The notes under the pieces are model-generated. The model had not been told where the DNA came from and did not search any database. It worked only from the letters and a program-made list of their open reading frames with translations. Both the position numbers and the translations under genes were made by a program. Positions 49,000 through 59,602 of a DNA stretch of 64,000 bases are shown piece by piece. The stretch lies in assembly GCA_029204225.1 (NCBI GenBank), contig CM055096.1, forward strand, positions 74,671,521-74,735,520, given 5' to 3'. How positions within the stretch are numbered: position 1 is the stretch's first letter; the number at the start of each line of letters is the position of its first letter. Origin of the DNA: Diphasiastrum complanatum (lineage: Eukaryota > Streptophyta > Lycopodiopsida > Lycopodiales > Lycopodiaceae).

Positions 49000-49880
49000 C
49001 TTCCTCAAGCTATACTTCAGAGGAAGAAGGGCTTTAGTCAGTAGGGACTGAGGAAGGGGAGAGGTTAGTTACATTAAGAATACATGCATACAATAATAGA
49101 GTAGAATATGTAGATAGAGGAGATTGTGGAGTTCCAGAGATTAGTGCGATCATAGGAGATCAGACCATAGATAGAATACTAATAGACTTAGGATCTAGTA
49201 TCAACCTAGTAACGAAAACAATGGTTAAAGAATTAGGATTAGAAAACCAAATACAGCCTATCACTTATCACGAAATCCATTTAGCAGATGCGACTAAATG
49301 TATATTAGTAAGCGAGCTAAAAGGTATTAACGTAGTTATAGAGACAGAGACGTTTGTTATGAATTTCCTTGTCATAAATCTAGTAGATACACCACCTTAT
49401 TCGATATTATTTGGAAGACCATGGTTATATCAAGCAGATGCTATTATAAATTGGTCTACCAAACAGATATTTTTTTCAGGTATTCTCACAGCCAGTCCAA
49501 TAGGGGGTCACCTTTTGAAATTGGGTGAGGAGTTAGCTAGACCTGCTGAATCATGGATCAATTTCATAGAATGCTATGAGATTGATGAGGAAGTAGACAT
49601 ACCGACAACATCCGAGTCGAGAGAAGTTATGGGTGGAACCAGAGCAAGTCTGACCGAGGGGATGGTAGATAAAACAGATTATGTAAAAATAGAAATTAAT
49701 AAAGGTAAGACTTTGAATCTATATAAACACCAATCGGACCAAGAACGTGAAGAGTATATATTGCTTCTTCAAAAATACCAAAATGTGTTTGCTTGGTCGA
49801 TGGATGATTTAATAGATATACTAGTTAAATGGGGTGAACATAGAATAGATCTCATTCAGGGAACAATACCTGTTAGGTAG
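49000..49880 (+). pseudogene. Gypsy second aspartic protease-like domain and RT entry linker
   Basis: From about 49060 the frame reads RLVTLRIHAYNNRVEYVDRG, ISAIIGDQTIDRILIDLGSS, INLVTKTMVKELGLENQIQP, ELKGINVVIETETFVMNFLV and PPYSILFGRPWLYQADAIIN. This repeats the layout of the first protease domain, including the GRPWLYQADAI..W close. The active-site triad is Asp-Leu-Gly (49185-49193) instead of Asp-Ser/Thr-Gly, so catalysis by this copy is doubtful. The following EREEYILLLQKYQNVFAWSM, DLIDILVKWGEHRIDLIQGT is the usual lead into Gypsy RT. A stop falls at 49878-49880. Confidence 0.85.
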
Positions 49881-50360
49881 CGCCAATATAAATTGAATCC
49901 AAAGTACTCCTTATTAGTAAAAGACGAATTAGATAGATGTCTTAGAGCGGGTATTATATATCCTGTTCTAAGCAGTGAGTGGGTGTCACCAATAGTTATA
50001 GTACCTAAGAAGAAGACGAGCAAGATTAGAGTTTGTCAGGATTTTAGAAAACTAAATGCTGCCACAGCAAAAGATTATCATCCTGCAGATACTATTCTTG
50101 ACCAGGTAGTAGGACATGAATGTTATAGTTTTTTAGATTGATTCTTAGGTTATAACCAAGTTTTTATAAAAGAAGAAGATAGATCCAAAACTACATTCAC
50201 CACTGATTGGGGGACGTATGCATATACGTGAATGCCCTTTGGTCTTTGTAATGCACCTGCCACATTCCAACGTATGATGACAAATATTTTGCAAAAAAAT
50301 TCAAGAAAGTTTTTAGAAATTTTTATGGATGACTTTTGTGTCTATTCATCAACTAAAAAC
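49881..50360 (+). pseudogene. Gypsy reverse transcriptase, N-terminal part, cut by Copia insertion
   Basis: Reads RQYKLNPKYSLLVKDELDRC, LRAGIIYPVLSSEWVSPIVI, VPKKKTSKIRVCQDFRKLNA, DTILDQVVGHECYSFLD (TGA at 50139-50141), FLGYNQVFIKEEDRSKTTFT, TDWGTYAYT (TGA), MPFGLCNAPATFQRMM and IFMDDFCVYSSTKN. The F-M-D-D active-site box (about 50322-50334) is present. The coding sequence stops at 50360, where a Copia LTR begins (TGTGAAAAAT). The remainder of RT, RNase H and integrase is not found to the right of that Copia element. Confidence 0.9.
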
Positions 50361-51051
50361 TGTGAAAAATTGCCTACATTGGCAAATCTACCCATGTAGA
50401 ATATTGTACATTTTGTCAATATTGTTTGTTGGTTACTTGAATGGCCAAAGTGCCACTTGTACATACACACCTAAAGTAGGTTACCATGAGTCAAGAGGAG
50501 TGGTTGTGTCTATTTGGTAGTGATTCCTACTTTGTAGGATCCAGACCATGATTTATGATGAGATTTGTACCTACCATGCACCTACCAAGCATGACTCTTG
50601 GATCTAGGCTAGGGTTTTCACATTAGGGCAAGAAAGTGGAGTCTACTTCCTTATTACATGCTGGATTTTCACCTAACTTTGCAAAGGAAGTGTGTTTTAC
50701 TATGTATTTCCATTCTCCATAGTGAGAAGATAAAAACATTTTGGAGCCTCAAGGAGAAACTCGAGTTTCCTCTCATTGTATGGTAATTACTCTATTTTTC
50801 CGATGAAACCCAGCTTTGGCACTTTGTAAACACTGTCTACAGGCCATACTACAGCCTTATTTCCACACGTGTGGAGTTGGATTAGACTATTTGATCAATG
50901 CTTTGATTGTCTCTACTTGTTTCCTATCAAGCTGCTAAACTAGATCTTGTTTTCTGATGACTAGTTTCTGATAGATTGTTTAACAAGCATACAATCACCT
51001 TGTGGATCATTCAAAAATCCATTTATGGTCCTTAGTACTGTACTTTTTACA
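50361..51051 (+). repeat. Copia 5' LTR (element 12), inserted into Gypsy RT
   Basis: Starts TGTGAAAAATTGCC directly after the Gypsy YSSTKN codons (left flank AAAAC, the expected 5-bp duplication) and ends ..TACTTTTTACA next to a perfect primer site; 691 bp. It contains CCACACGTGTGG at 50873-50884 and a GACAAGGC-type start like other LTRs here. The first bases match the LTR at 20631. Confidence 0.9.
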
Positions 51052-51063
51052 TGGTATCAGAGC
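51052..51063 (+). other. Copia primer binding site, element 12
   Basis: A perfect TGGTATCAGAGC adjoins the LTR end ACA. Confidence 0.92.
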
Positions 51064-51683
51064 CAAGTACAAGGCCATTGATATGTGTTTGAATCTAATC
51101 CAGTTTTAGCACGTTTTGGTGCAAAAAGCTAGTATTGGAAGGGCGAGCTGGTATCCAGGTTTTGGTGAGGGGATTTGATCCCAAAAATTTTTTAGGATCA
51201 AAATCCGTACTGTTCACACGTGTGGGCATCTCGGAACCAGCATTTAATAACCCATATTCATTGGATCATAGAAAATTCATATGGTGTCAGTTTGATGTAA
51301 TTTTTGGTGCAAATCCTAGAATAAGCTACCAAGATCACTTGCCATTGATTAGTTTTGAATTTGTTTCATGAAAACTAATTAATCTAGGCTGATTTCAGAC
51401 CTTCTTAAAGTGGAAACCAGGTCTTGAAAGTACATCAAAGTGAATGAGAGAGATAGAGTCAGTTTTTGTCCAAGAATAGCCAAGATTGGCAAGATTTGCT
51501 TGAGTGTAGTTTTCATCTCATCTTATCTTTATTCCAGCTTGTGAGGGAGTGATAGAACTGTGATTACAAATCCATCTGTTGGATTAGAAGTCAACATTTG
51601 AGTGAAACACTGCAAGTTAGAAACCTTTGTGAGTTTCAGGTCCAAACAAATCTATATCTTGTGTGTAGAATCTTGCTAGTAAG

Positions 51684-53650
51684 ATGGGATCAGTGGGAGC
51701 CTACCTTCTAGAAGCTAGTGAGAGGTTAAATTCTACCAATTATGCTATTTGGAAAGTGAGGATGGAGTCACTAATGGTGCTCCAGGATCTTTATGAGTTT
51801 CTAATAGATGATGAAGATGAACCTCTAGGTGCACAGGAATTAGTGAGATACAAGAAGAGGTCTAGGCTTGCACTTCACTGTATTAAGATGAATGTAAGCA
51901 ATGATCTTTTAAGGGAAGTATCATCATGTAAGAGTGCTAAAGAGGCTTGGGAATCTTTAAAATCTATCTATGAGTCTAGTAACACTTCGAGGGTTCTCAT
52001 GCTTAGGAATCACATTCTACAAAGCATGAAGAGGAGTGATGAGAATGCACAAGATTATGTGCTCAGAATCAAGTCTCTTAATAGGGAGTTAGCTTCCATT
52101 GGAGAGAAGATTCAAGATAGTGAGCTTGTTCAAATTGTCCTAAATGGTCTAGGGAGTGGCTTTACAAATTTGGTCCAAAGCTTTGCAATCCAAGACACTT
52201 TGCCTACTATAGAAAAGCTACACAATGTATTAGTAGCTGAAGAGTATAGGATGTTGCATACCAATGCAAGAATGAATGCTATTTCTCTGTAGGATGGTGA
52301 TGAGAAAGCTAATTTCTCATTCAAAAGCAAGAAGAAGACCAATGGCAAGAAGAAGCACTTCAAGGAGACCAAGGAGGAGGATGAGGCTTCAAGCTCAAAG
52401 GGCAAGATCAAAGACAAGTCCAAGTACAAATGTTTTTTCTGTGGAAAGAAAGGACATTTTGCATCAGAATGTCTCAAGACGAAGAAGGCACAAGAGAGCA
52501 AACAAAGCAACATTGCACATCAGGAGGAAGAGGAGGATGAAGAGTCATCCTTGATGGTTTCCAACAAACCACCATCATCCAAGAGCAACACCAATGATTC
52601 TTGGTGGATTGATAGTGGGGCAAGTTCCCACATGACATATCAAAAGGACATATTCTCCACCTTACTTTCTTACAATGACTTACATAGATCAATCTATACT
52701 GCAAGTAGTCAAGAATGTAAGATAAGTGAAATAGGAACAATTCCCTTATATGTGGGATCATCCAAAAGGATGAATCTAGATAATGTTCTTTATGTTCCTA
52801 AGTTAGCCAAGAATTTGCTTAGTGTTGGCCAGTTAATGGATAATGGCCTAGATGTACAATTTAAGCATGGAGTTTGTTCCATCCTTAGAAATGATGAATA
52901 TATAGCCAAAGGCTTTAAGCAAGGTAGATTGTTTAAGCTTGATGCTAATATTGCAGTGGAGAGTGTTAACTTGGCAAAGGTGGAACTGTGGCACAAAAGG
53001 TTGGGCCACCCCAACTACAAAGCCATGGAATCTATGGCTACAAAGGAGCTTGCAGTTGGACTCTCCAAGCATTTGTCAAAGTGTGGGAAGAGATGTGAAG
53101 CATGCAGTCTCTCAAAGGCTCACAAGCTACCCTTCTCAAGATCTACATCAAGATCAAACTCTCCTCTTGAACTCATCCATTCAGATGTTCATAGTTTTTC
53201 ACATGAGTCTAATGGTGGTGCCAAGTACTATGTAATCTTCATTGATGACTATTCTAGATTTTGTTGGATGTACCTCTTGTCTAGCAAATTAATGGTGTTT
53301 GATTCTTTTGTAAAGTTCAAGACTTTGGTAGAAAATCAACTTAGTACCAAGATTAAGGTATTAAGGAGTGATAATGGAGGTGAATATATCTCCAATAAGT
53401 TGATTGACTTTTGTATTTCTAATGGCATAAAGAGGGAGTTGTCATGTCCATACACCCCTCAACAAAATGGAGTGAGTGAGAGAAGAAATAGATCTCTTTG
53501 TGAGTGTGCTAAGGCCTTAAGGCTAGATGCTTCTCTATCCAAACCATTTTGGGGTGAAGCAATAATTTGTGCTAACTATTTGTGCAATAGATTGCCAAAC
53601 CAAGCCATTGGAGGAATCACACCATTTGAAGCTCTATTTGGAGGGCACCA
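51684..53650 (+). pseudogene. Ty1/Copia gag-protease-integrase, element 12 (best preserved, 3' truncated)
   Basis: One reading frame from ATG 51684 to about 53640 with a single TAG at 52290-52292. Gag: ERLNSTNYAIWKVRMESLMV, ALHCIKMNVSNDLLREVSSC, AWESLKSIYESSNTSRVLML, ELVQIVLNGLGSGFTNLVQS. After the stop come a basic linker and an intact CCHC knuckle CFFCGKKGHFASEC (about 52432-52473). Protease is WWIDSGASSHMTYQ near 52603. Integrase has the HHCC zinc motif (LWHKRLGHPNY.. CEACSLSKAHKLPFS) and catalytic residues in IHSDVHSF, LRSDNGGEY and NGVSERRNR. It ends at GGITPFEALFGG about 53640, then unrelated sequence brings a stop at 53667-53669. RT, RNase H and 3' LTR are absent. Leader PBS-ATG is 620 bp. 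Confidence 0.92.
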
Positions 53651-53735
53651 CATGGATTTTTGTCTATAAGGTACCTGTACAGGTTTTGGCTGACCAAGCA
53701 TACTGCTTTGGTCCAATTGGAGTTGGTGTTGCTGA

Positions 53736-54530
53736 TTAAGAAACTCCATCTGTTGTCAAAAGCTGATTTTTGATATCCTCAATCGGCTTTGACTCATGGA
53801 TTGCACGATGTGATTTTTGTTCCCTAGGTTTGTCAACATCGGATCCTTCATCTTCCTCCCGGATGGCATCAGAATAGCTAACTTTAAACTCGTATATTCG
53901 TCTAGATCTAAGCTCGCGTCTAATCCATCTTGGAGGTCCGACTAAAAACCAGATGATGAGCATCTATCCAGAGAGTTGTTCGTGTACTTGACTCTTTAAG
54001 CGCTTGAAACGCTCAATATAGTCTCGTACGCATTTTTCTGTTGACATCTTGATGTTACTCAATTTGACAAAAGGACTCTCTATCAAACAAAAGGACTGGA
54101 AACGCTTGATAAAAGACTCTTTCAAATTTGACCAGTTTGTCTTATCATTACGATTGAGGTTAAAAAATCGGTCATGTGCATTATCGATCATGGTCATGGA
54201 AAACAATTGAACCATAGCGTCGTTAGATGTTTCGCAGTAAATGTCGCACGCATTCTCAAAGATTTGCAAGAATCTTTGAGGGTCCGAACTACCGTCGTAC
54301 TTGGGTAGATCCAACTTGGATGTGCGAGGATTCAACACCATTAAAATGGGCTTGTGTACGTGAAGATTTGGCTCTATGAGATTCGCGGCTGTCGAATGGA
54401 TTTGTAGATGGCTCATGTATATGGGACCGCATTCGAGAGAACCTAAGATGTTTGATTTCTTCATATCTGGGTGACACCATGTGATGTGGATATTCATCTG
54501 AAATTTGGATATCTGTATGGTATTCCATTA
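53736..54530 (-). pseudogene. Gypsy gag fragment, minus strand
   Basis: From 54530 leftward in overlapping frames: an N-terminal part (YEEIKHLRFSRM), then 54497-53964 with MVLNPRTSKLDLPKYDGSSD, PQRFLQIFENACDIYCETSN, FFNLNRNDKTNWSNLKESFI, KRFQSFCLIESPFVKLSNIK, CVRDYIERFKRLKSQVHEQL. This is the Retrotrans_gag layout (PKYDG..P..fL..fe.ac, W..l...F...F, .yi.rf..l). A second short frame (53963-53736) is acidic/basic with no motif. There are no zinc knuckles and no pol. It is unlike the plus-strand Gypsy gag at 46050 in wording, so it is another lineage. Confidence 0.8.
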
Positions 54531-54639
54531 GGGATATTCTTAATTTTTTGGGGTTTGGGATGTTTGTTGTTTTTGGTTATTGGTTTTGAATAGATGCACT
54601 AGTTAGTTGTTAAGGGTGGTGTGTGGTGAATGGGTAAGT

Positions 54640-55790
54640 TAGTTTTTTTTTTTTTTGATTGGGGTCAAAAAATTGGGCTGGGGTGGTCGAGTGTCAAAAA
54701 AATGAGTCTAGGTTCGTTAAGATTGGGTCGAAAAATAAAAATTGAGTCAAAAAATGGAAACTGGGTCGAAAAATGGATGTATCAAAAAATGGGTGGATCG
54801 AAAAATGAAAGTATCAAAAAATGGGTCGATCGAAAAAATTGATGTATCGGAAAGTGGAAGATTGAAAACTAAATGGTTTGGAAATGAGGTGGATTGGAAA
54901 ATGAACTGGATCGAAAAAATTATGAAGGGTCGAAAAAATAATGAAAAAGCGAAAAAATTTAACAAAGGAGCAAAAAAATTTAACAAATGAGCGAAAAATT
55001 TTAACGAATGGTCAAAAAAATTTAACGAATGATCGAAAAATTAAAGATCGATTGAGAAAGTAGGAAGGGTCAAAAAACGTGTGAAGGGTCGAAAGAAATT
55101 AACAAAGGTTCAAAAAATTAATGAAGGGTCAAAAAAATTTTTTTGTATCCGGTCGAGATGGAAGTTTGGTCGTTCGGTCGAGATGGTAAGTGGGAGTTTA
55201 TCCAGTTGAGATTCGAAGGAGGGTCGTCGGTCGAAAAAAAAAATTGTTTTGGTTTTTTACGAAGGGTTAAATAATCAATGAAGTATCAAAAAATTACTAT
55301 GTGTCAAATTAATGAAGTATCGCAAAATTAATAAAGTATCAACAAAATAATGAAGACTCAAAAAAATAAGTCAGTCCGACGGTTGAGATTTGAGTAGGGA
55401 CTGTCCGGTCGAGATTTCAAGTTGGGTCGGATCAGAAAATTTGAATGTAGGTCAAAATATTTTGTTTTTTGAATTTTTTTTTTAGTATCAGTGGGTAAGC
55501 TAGGTGTCGGTTCGGTTAGAAGTTGGCTTGGTCGAAAAGTCGTTAGAACTGGGTACGGACAAAATGTCATTAGCTTGGTGTGGTCAAAATGGCATTAGCT
55601 AGGCTTGGTCGAAGTTAGTTCATTAGTGCTCGGTTGAAGTTACGTTAGGTGGGTTCGGTTGAAATGTCGTTAGGGATTCGGTTTAGATTGTGGAAGGAGG
55701 CGGTCGGTCCGGTCGAGATTTGAATGGAGGTTATTTGGTTGAGGTGAAGTTACAAGAGTTGGTCGAGAGGGAGTTCAAATTATTCAGTTG
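54640..55790. repeat. Degenerate GGTCGAAAAAAT / ATCAAAAAATGGGT satellite-like region
   Basis: About 1.1 kb in which GGTC[AG]AAAAA[AT]T or GGTCGAGAT words recur every 10-20 bp with drifting spacing (for example AAAAATGGATGTATCAAAAA, then GTCGATCGAAAAAATTGATG). In the left half the word is mostly GTCGAAAAA; from about 55145 rightward GGTCGAGAT and GGTCGAAAT dominate. No coding frame. Confidence 0.8.
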
Positions 55791-55975
55791 AGACGGAACC
55801 TAAAGACTCGGTCGAGCGGAACCCAAAAGGCTCGGTCGAAACGAAACCCAAAAAGTCTGTCGAGAGACGAAATCCAAAAGAGTCGGTCGAGATGGAACCC
55901 AGAAGGCTCGGTCGAGACGGAACCCATAAGGTTCGGTGGAGACAGAATCTGAAGGCTCGGTTGAGGCTTAAGAGG
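55786..55975. repeat. ~24-26-bp tandem repeat, eight copies
   Basis: Successive diverged units of consensus TCGGTCGAGACGGAACCCA, ANAAGGC start at about 55786, 55808, 55832, 55858, 55883, 55908, 55933 and 55957. Length varies from 20 to 26 bp. This is the most ordered segment of the TCGA-rich region. Confidence 0.82.
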
Positions 55976-56616
55976 CGGGGGCTTAGGCGTGATGGAGTGT
56001 AAACTAGTCGGTCGAAATTTGAGGTGAGGCTCGGTCGAGATGGGTTTGTAGGGCCTCATTTTTTATTTTTTGTTTGTGTAGTCAGATAAGGGGGCAAGGG
56101 ATGTTGAGAGTGTAGGATTTTTTTAAATTTTAGTGCTAGGGCTGGGTTTGAACTCATGGAAACAAGCTTTAGAGTTATTTGGACTCTTCTTTGTGATGGC
56201 TTGTGGTTGGCTTTGCGGCGTGTAGGGCTGTGTTAGAGATCATGAATGGAGATTTTGTTTTGTGTGCAAGTCGTTTGTAGCAAATCGGTGGAAGCATATC
56301 GTTTCCAGATCTGTAGTAGTATTCCAATCGTTTGCAGGTTCCAGATTGGTTGCAGGTGTTTGACATGAGATCATGATAGCGTGGATGGTGTAGTTAAGTT
56401 AGATCAAAGATGTTGTTTGAATTGCTTAGCTCCTTTCAGATTGCGTGAGAAAAAGACTCGGTCCAGATTTCTCACTAGGCATTCGGTTGAGATTTTTGAG
56501 TCCTAACCATGCATTCGGTAGAGATTTCTGAGTAGGTAATTGGTCGAGATGTGATATCAAGCCATTCGATTGAGATTGCATCTGCTACTTATGTTTCTAG
56601 CATAAGTAATATTGAT
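55976..56616. other. Continuation of TCGA-rich DNA and unassigned sequence
   Basis: GGTCGAAAT/GGTCGAGAT words thin out to about 56045, reappear at 56455-56575 (ATTCGGTTGAGATT, ATTCGGTAGAGATT, ATTGGTCGAGAT, ATTCGATTGAGATT), and the middle (56050-56450) is unassigned. No gene. Confidence 0.5.
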
Positions 56617-56718
56617 GATCATAGAGACTGCACATTGTATGATCATGTATGATCATAGAGAGTGCACATTGTATGATCATGTATGATCATAGAGAGTGCA
56701 CATTGTATGACCATGTTT
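56617..56718. repeat. 34-bp tandem repeat, three copies
   Basis: GATCATAGAGASTGCACATT, then GTATGATCATGTAT, starts at 56617, 56651 and 56685; the third unit ends in GACCATGTTT. TGATCA palindromes occur in each unit. Confidence 0.92.
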
Positions 56719-57030
56719 GTAGTGATCATCATGAGACATGAGGCCTTGGATTTCTATCAAGGAGGAGCATGCACATCAATAAAGAGAATGTCTCAAGGTC
56801 AAGCATCTACATGAAATTTGGAAGGAATCAATTTTGGAGGTGCTAGGATGGCACAAAGCTCCCAAGTTCATCAAAGAAGTCAACATCGAGGCACTATCAT
56901 GGATATGGTGATCTCGGATCTTCATCAAACTCACAGCTTTGAACCAGCAAGGATCCGTATTTGAAGACCAATTAAGCCCATGGAGTCAAGCTTAAGATCA
57001 TCCTTTAATAAAATAAGTTCTGAGGAGGAG

Positions 57031-57400
57031 TGTTAAAATTGGCAAAAGCTAACTTGATCAAATCTTGTAAATACCATAATGACTTTTACCTATCATCATT
57101 AGACATGTGTGGAGGCTATTCCCACATGTGAAATCTATGATAGATCATATAGGTTGTACATCTCATTTAATTTGGAAACTAGTGGCTAAATTGGCCAAAA
57201 ACTAGTTTAGTAGTACTATGCCACTTGGCACCATTCTACTCATAGAAAATGCTATATCACATGGGTAGAAGTGGTCTCCCACATGTGAAATATCAAGTAT
57301 TAAGTTGAGATCCATTGTATATACTTTTCATATAAGTCAAATGTCAGATCTCCTAAATTGTAGGAGTTATTTCCTATATTGTAGGAATCTAGATCAACAC
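57031..57400 (+). repeat. Copia LTR, 5' part (family L2), after a polypurine tract
   Basis: GAGGAGGAG (57022-57030) followed by TGTTAAAATTGGC. The first ~250 bp align with the LTR at 20631 (TCTTGTA.ATA, ACATGTGTGGAGGCTATTCC, CACATGTGAAA, GTTGTACAT, CTAGTGGCTAAA, CCACTTGGCA). CACATGTG palindromes sit at 57123-57130 and 57292-57299. The right end is unclear. The preceding 300 bp (56740-57020) should be the 3' coding end of a Copia element but no RNase H motif is recognisable. Confidence 0.65.
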
Positions 57401-58397
57401 TAGCCACAAATGATGTTGTGGCAAATTAGTGGAATTTTAGCCAAAGTGGATATGGATAAGCACTATGAGTTGTCTCACATGTGCTGGATATGGCTTAGAA
57501 TTATCCGACTACCATTATCTTTTCCCTTAGAATCTTCGATTTCTCAAAATCTAAATGAACACTGGGGAAGGAACCCAAATTTTTTTAGGTAGTTTAAAAA
57601 TATAATTTTAGAGCCTAATTTCCAATTGCACTCACTCTCAAAATCACTTATACTTCCAGAATTCAAAGTAGATTAACCATAACTGATCGACTTGGTCAAA
57701 CAATTCTCTACACCTCAGGCTTCATCTCCTTCCTCCCATCCCAAATGTGGTTCCGACTGAAAGCCCCAAATTTGGCAAAGAAAAGGACCAATCCTGAATC
57801 AGTAGTACTTTTATTTACTAGTAATCCAAAACAATTTCGATCGTTCATTAATTAAGTGTCGCACTCAATTATTGGCAAATCAACAAATAGATTGGCATAG
57901 AAACCATTCCAACAAGACTTGCGTTATTCTTGGTCTTTATTGATCACACAAAGAAATGCTGACTTTAGTTGACAGATTCCAAAATCTTCAACCGAAAGTG
58001 AAAGGTACTGTGACCTTATAAAACTGGCTGATTTCATCTCAATAAGGTCATTCACTTTATAAGCAATTTCTGTTTGATAAAAAACCAACGAATTTGAACA
58101 AAATCAAAAAACATCCAAGGTTCTTTCAAAATTTTATGTAACTAACAAAAATAGTACAACAACACACAATTTGTATTCTACCATGAGGGTGGCCAAACAT
58201 TGTTGCACCAATGTAGTGATGTAACTTGAACTAATCTACTCGATATTATCAAAAATGTATAGTGTGGAACTCTCCCAAGCAGATGAAGGAACGACCATGA
58301 AGTTCGATTCATCGACATCACTTCATTTCCTTTGGAGGTTTTCACTTTGCAAAAAAAAACTCCAAGAAGTGCCAGTGCTGCTCCCCGCATGACTTTG
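57401..58397. other. Unassigned stretch with one dispersed-repeat match
   Basis: No domain recognised. 58014-58085 (CTTATAAAACTGGCTGATTTC.. TTTCTGTTTGAT) matches 31262-31335. A minus ORF at 58178-58390 overlaps the 3' side of the frame described next and shows no motif. Confidence 0.45.
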
Positions 58398-58964
58398 TTA
58401 CTGACTTATTTTTTCTTTTATTTTTTCAACAAATTGTGTTAAAGAGGGTGGTATGGCAGTTTGCAGCTTAGATGATATGCTTTTGTTGTTGTCTGTAGCC
58501 GCTCTAATCCAATCGCAGGCAAATTTTTTGTTGATAGACGAGGATAGGCGTTTTATTGCCTCTTTGTCATACTGCACATCTGCTGACAGATCATTCTCTA
58601 AAGAAATCAAGAACTTTACAACGTGCAGAGTTGTTGTTTCCTTGACAATTGTCGCCACACCATCTTCAATGTATTTTTCTGTATTTTTTTTGCCAAAATA
58701 CAATTGGCCCTCCAAGAGTTTTTTGCATACCTTCATACAAATTGGGTCAGGCAAGTATTGTAGCGATTTGAAAAATCTTACAGTGAGTGGAACGATCTTT
58801 TGACGTTGTGGTGCAAATGCTGGCTCATCGTATGGAAGAGCCCCAACCACATAACACTTCATAACTTCCAAGTAGTTATCAAATGTGTCATCCAAACGTA
58901 GCAAGATAATGGTATACTCCTCAAAGATTTGATACAAAGTCTTCAAGGGCAACCTTCCCTTCAA
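58398..58964 (-). CDS. Hypothetical protein, 188 codons, unrecognised
   Basis: An open frame on the minus strand ending in a stop at 58398-58400. Composition is that of a normal soluble, mostly helical protein (EEYTIILLRLDDTFDNYLEV, VPLTVRFFKSLQYLP, CKKLLEGQLYFGKKNTEKYI, FVEKIKEKISQ at the C-terminus), not a transposon domain I know. Upstream the same frame is open only to a stop near 58980 (CPAFSVVS, stop), so the ATG at 58962-58964 may not be the true start; a spliced exon or a decayed gene are both possible. There is no obvious paralogue in the window. It could be a host gene fragment or an accessory protein of a DNA transposon. Confidence 0.4.
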   Translation of the reverse strand: MKGRLPLKTLYQIFEEYTIILLRLDDTFDNYLEVMKCYVVGALPYDEPAFAPQRQKIVPLTVRFFKSLQYLPDPICMKVCKKLLEGQLYFGKKNTEKYIEDGVATIVKETTTLHVVKFLISLENDLSADVQYDKEAIKRLSSSINKKFACDWIRAATDNNKSISSKLQTAIPPSLTQFVEKIKEKISQ

Positions 58965-59602
58965 TGTGCCAACGAGCTAACTACCGAGAATGCCGGACAA
59001 TCCCTGATAAATTCAAATTCCGTTCGATATGGACCAAAACTATGAAAATCAATTTAAAACATCGACTTGGCAATTTCACAGTTGTCATCCCATTTCTAAA
59101 GGGTTTTGAAACATCTGTCATGCATCAGACATGACATGTAGTGATTTCTAAAATCAAAATTTTTTACGTAAAATGCCTAGTAACTGGAAAGTTTGCTTTT
59201 CGACTGGTTTTTTATAAAACTATATTCAAGCATAAAATTACATTGATCAACCTACTGTACCACCTTATATCATGCATCCAAACATGCATAATGGTTCATC
59301 CAAATATTCTCAACACTAGAAAAGCACTTTCTTGCCTCAAATACATGCATGCAATCAGAACAATTCGAAAAATTTTCAAATTTTACTCTAAAAATTGCCA
59401 AACTACCAATGACCATAACTTTGCTATAAGACTCTGATTTGGTACTGTAAACCATAGTACAGAGGGAGAGGAGGTTAGCTATGTCACCTTGCCACCCAGG
59501 CTTCACACGTGTGATCTATAATAGCCTAAAATTGTAGTAGGAGGGCACACTTTTTCTAGGTGGTATTATCAAAAATCCAACTCCAGACCATTATGCATCC
59601 AG

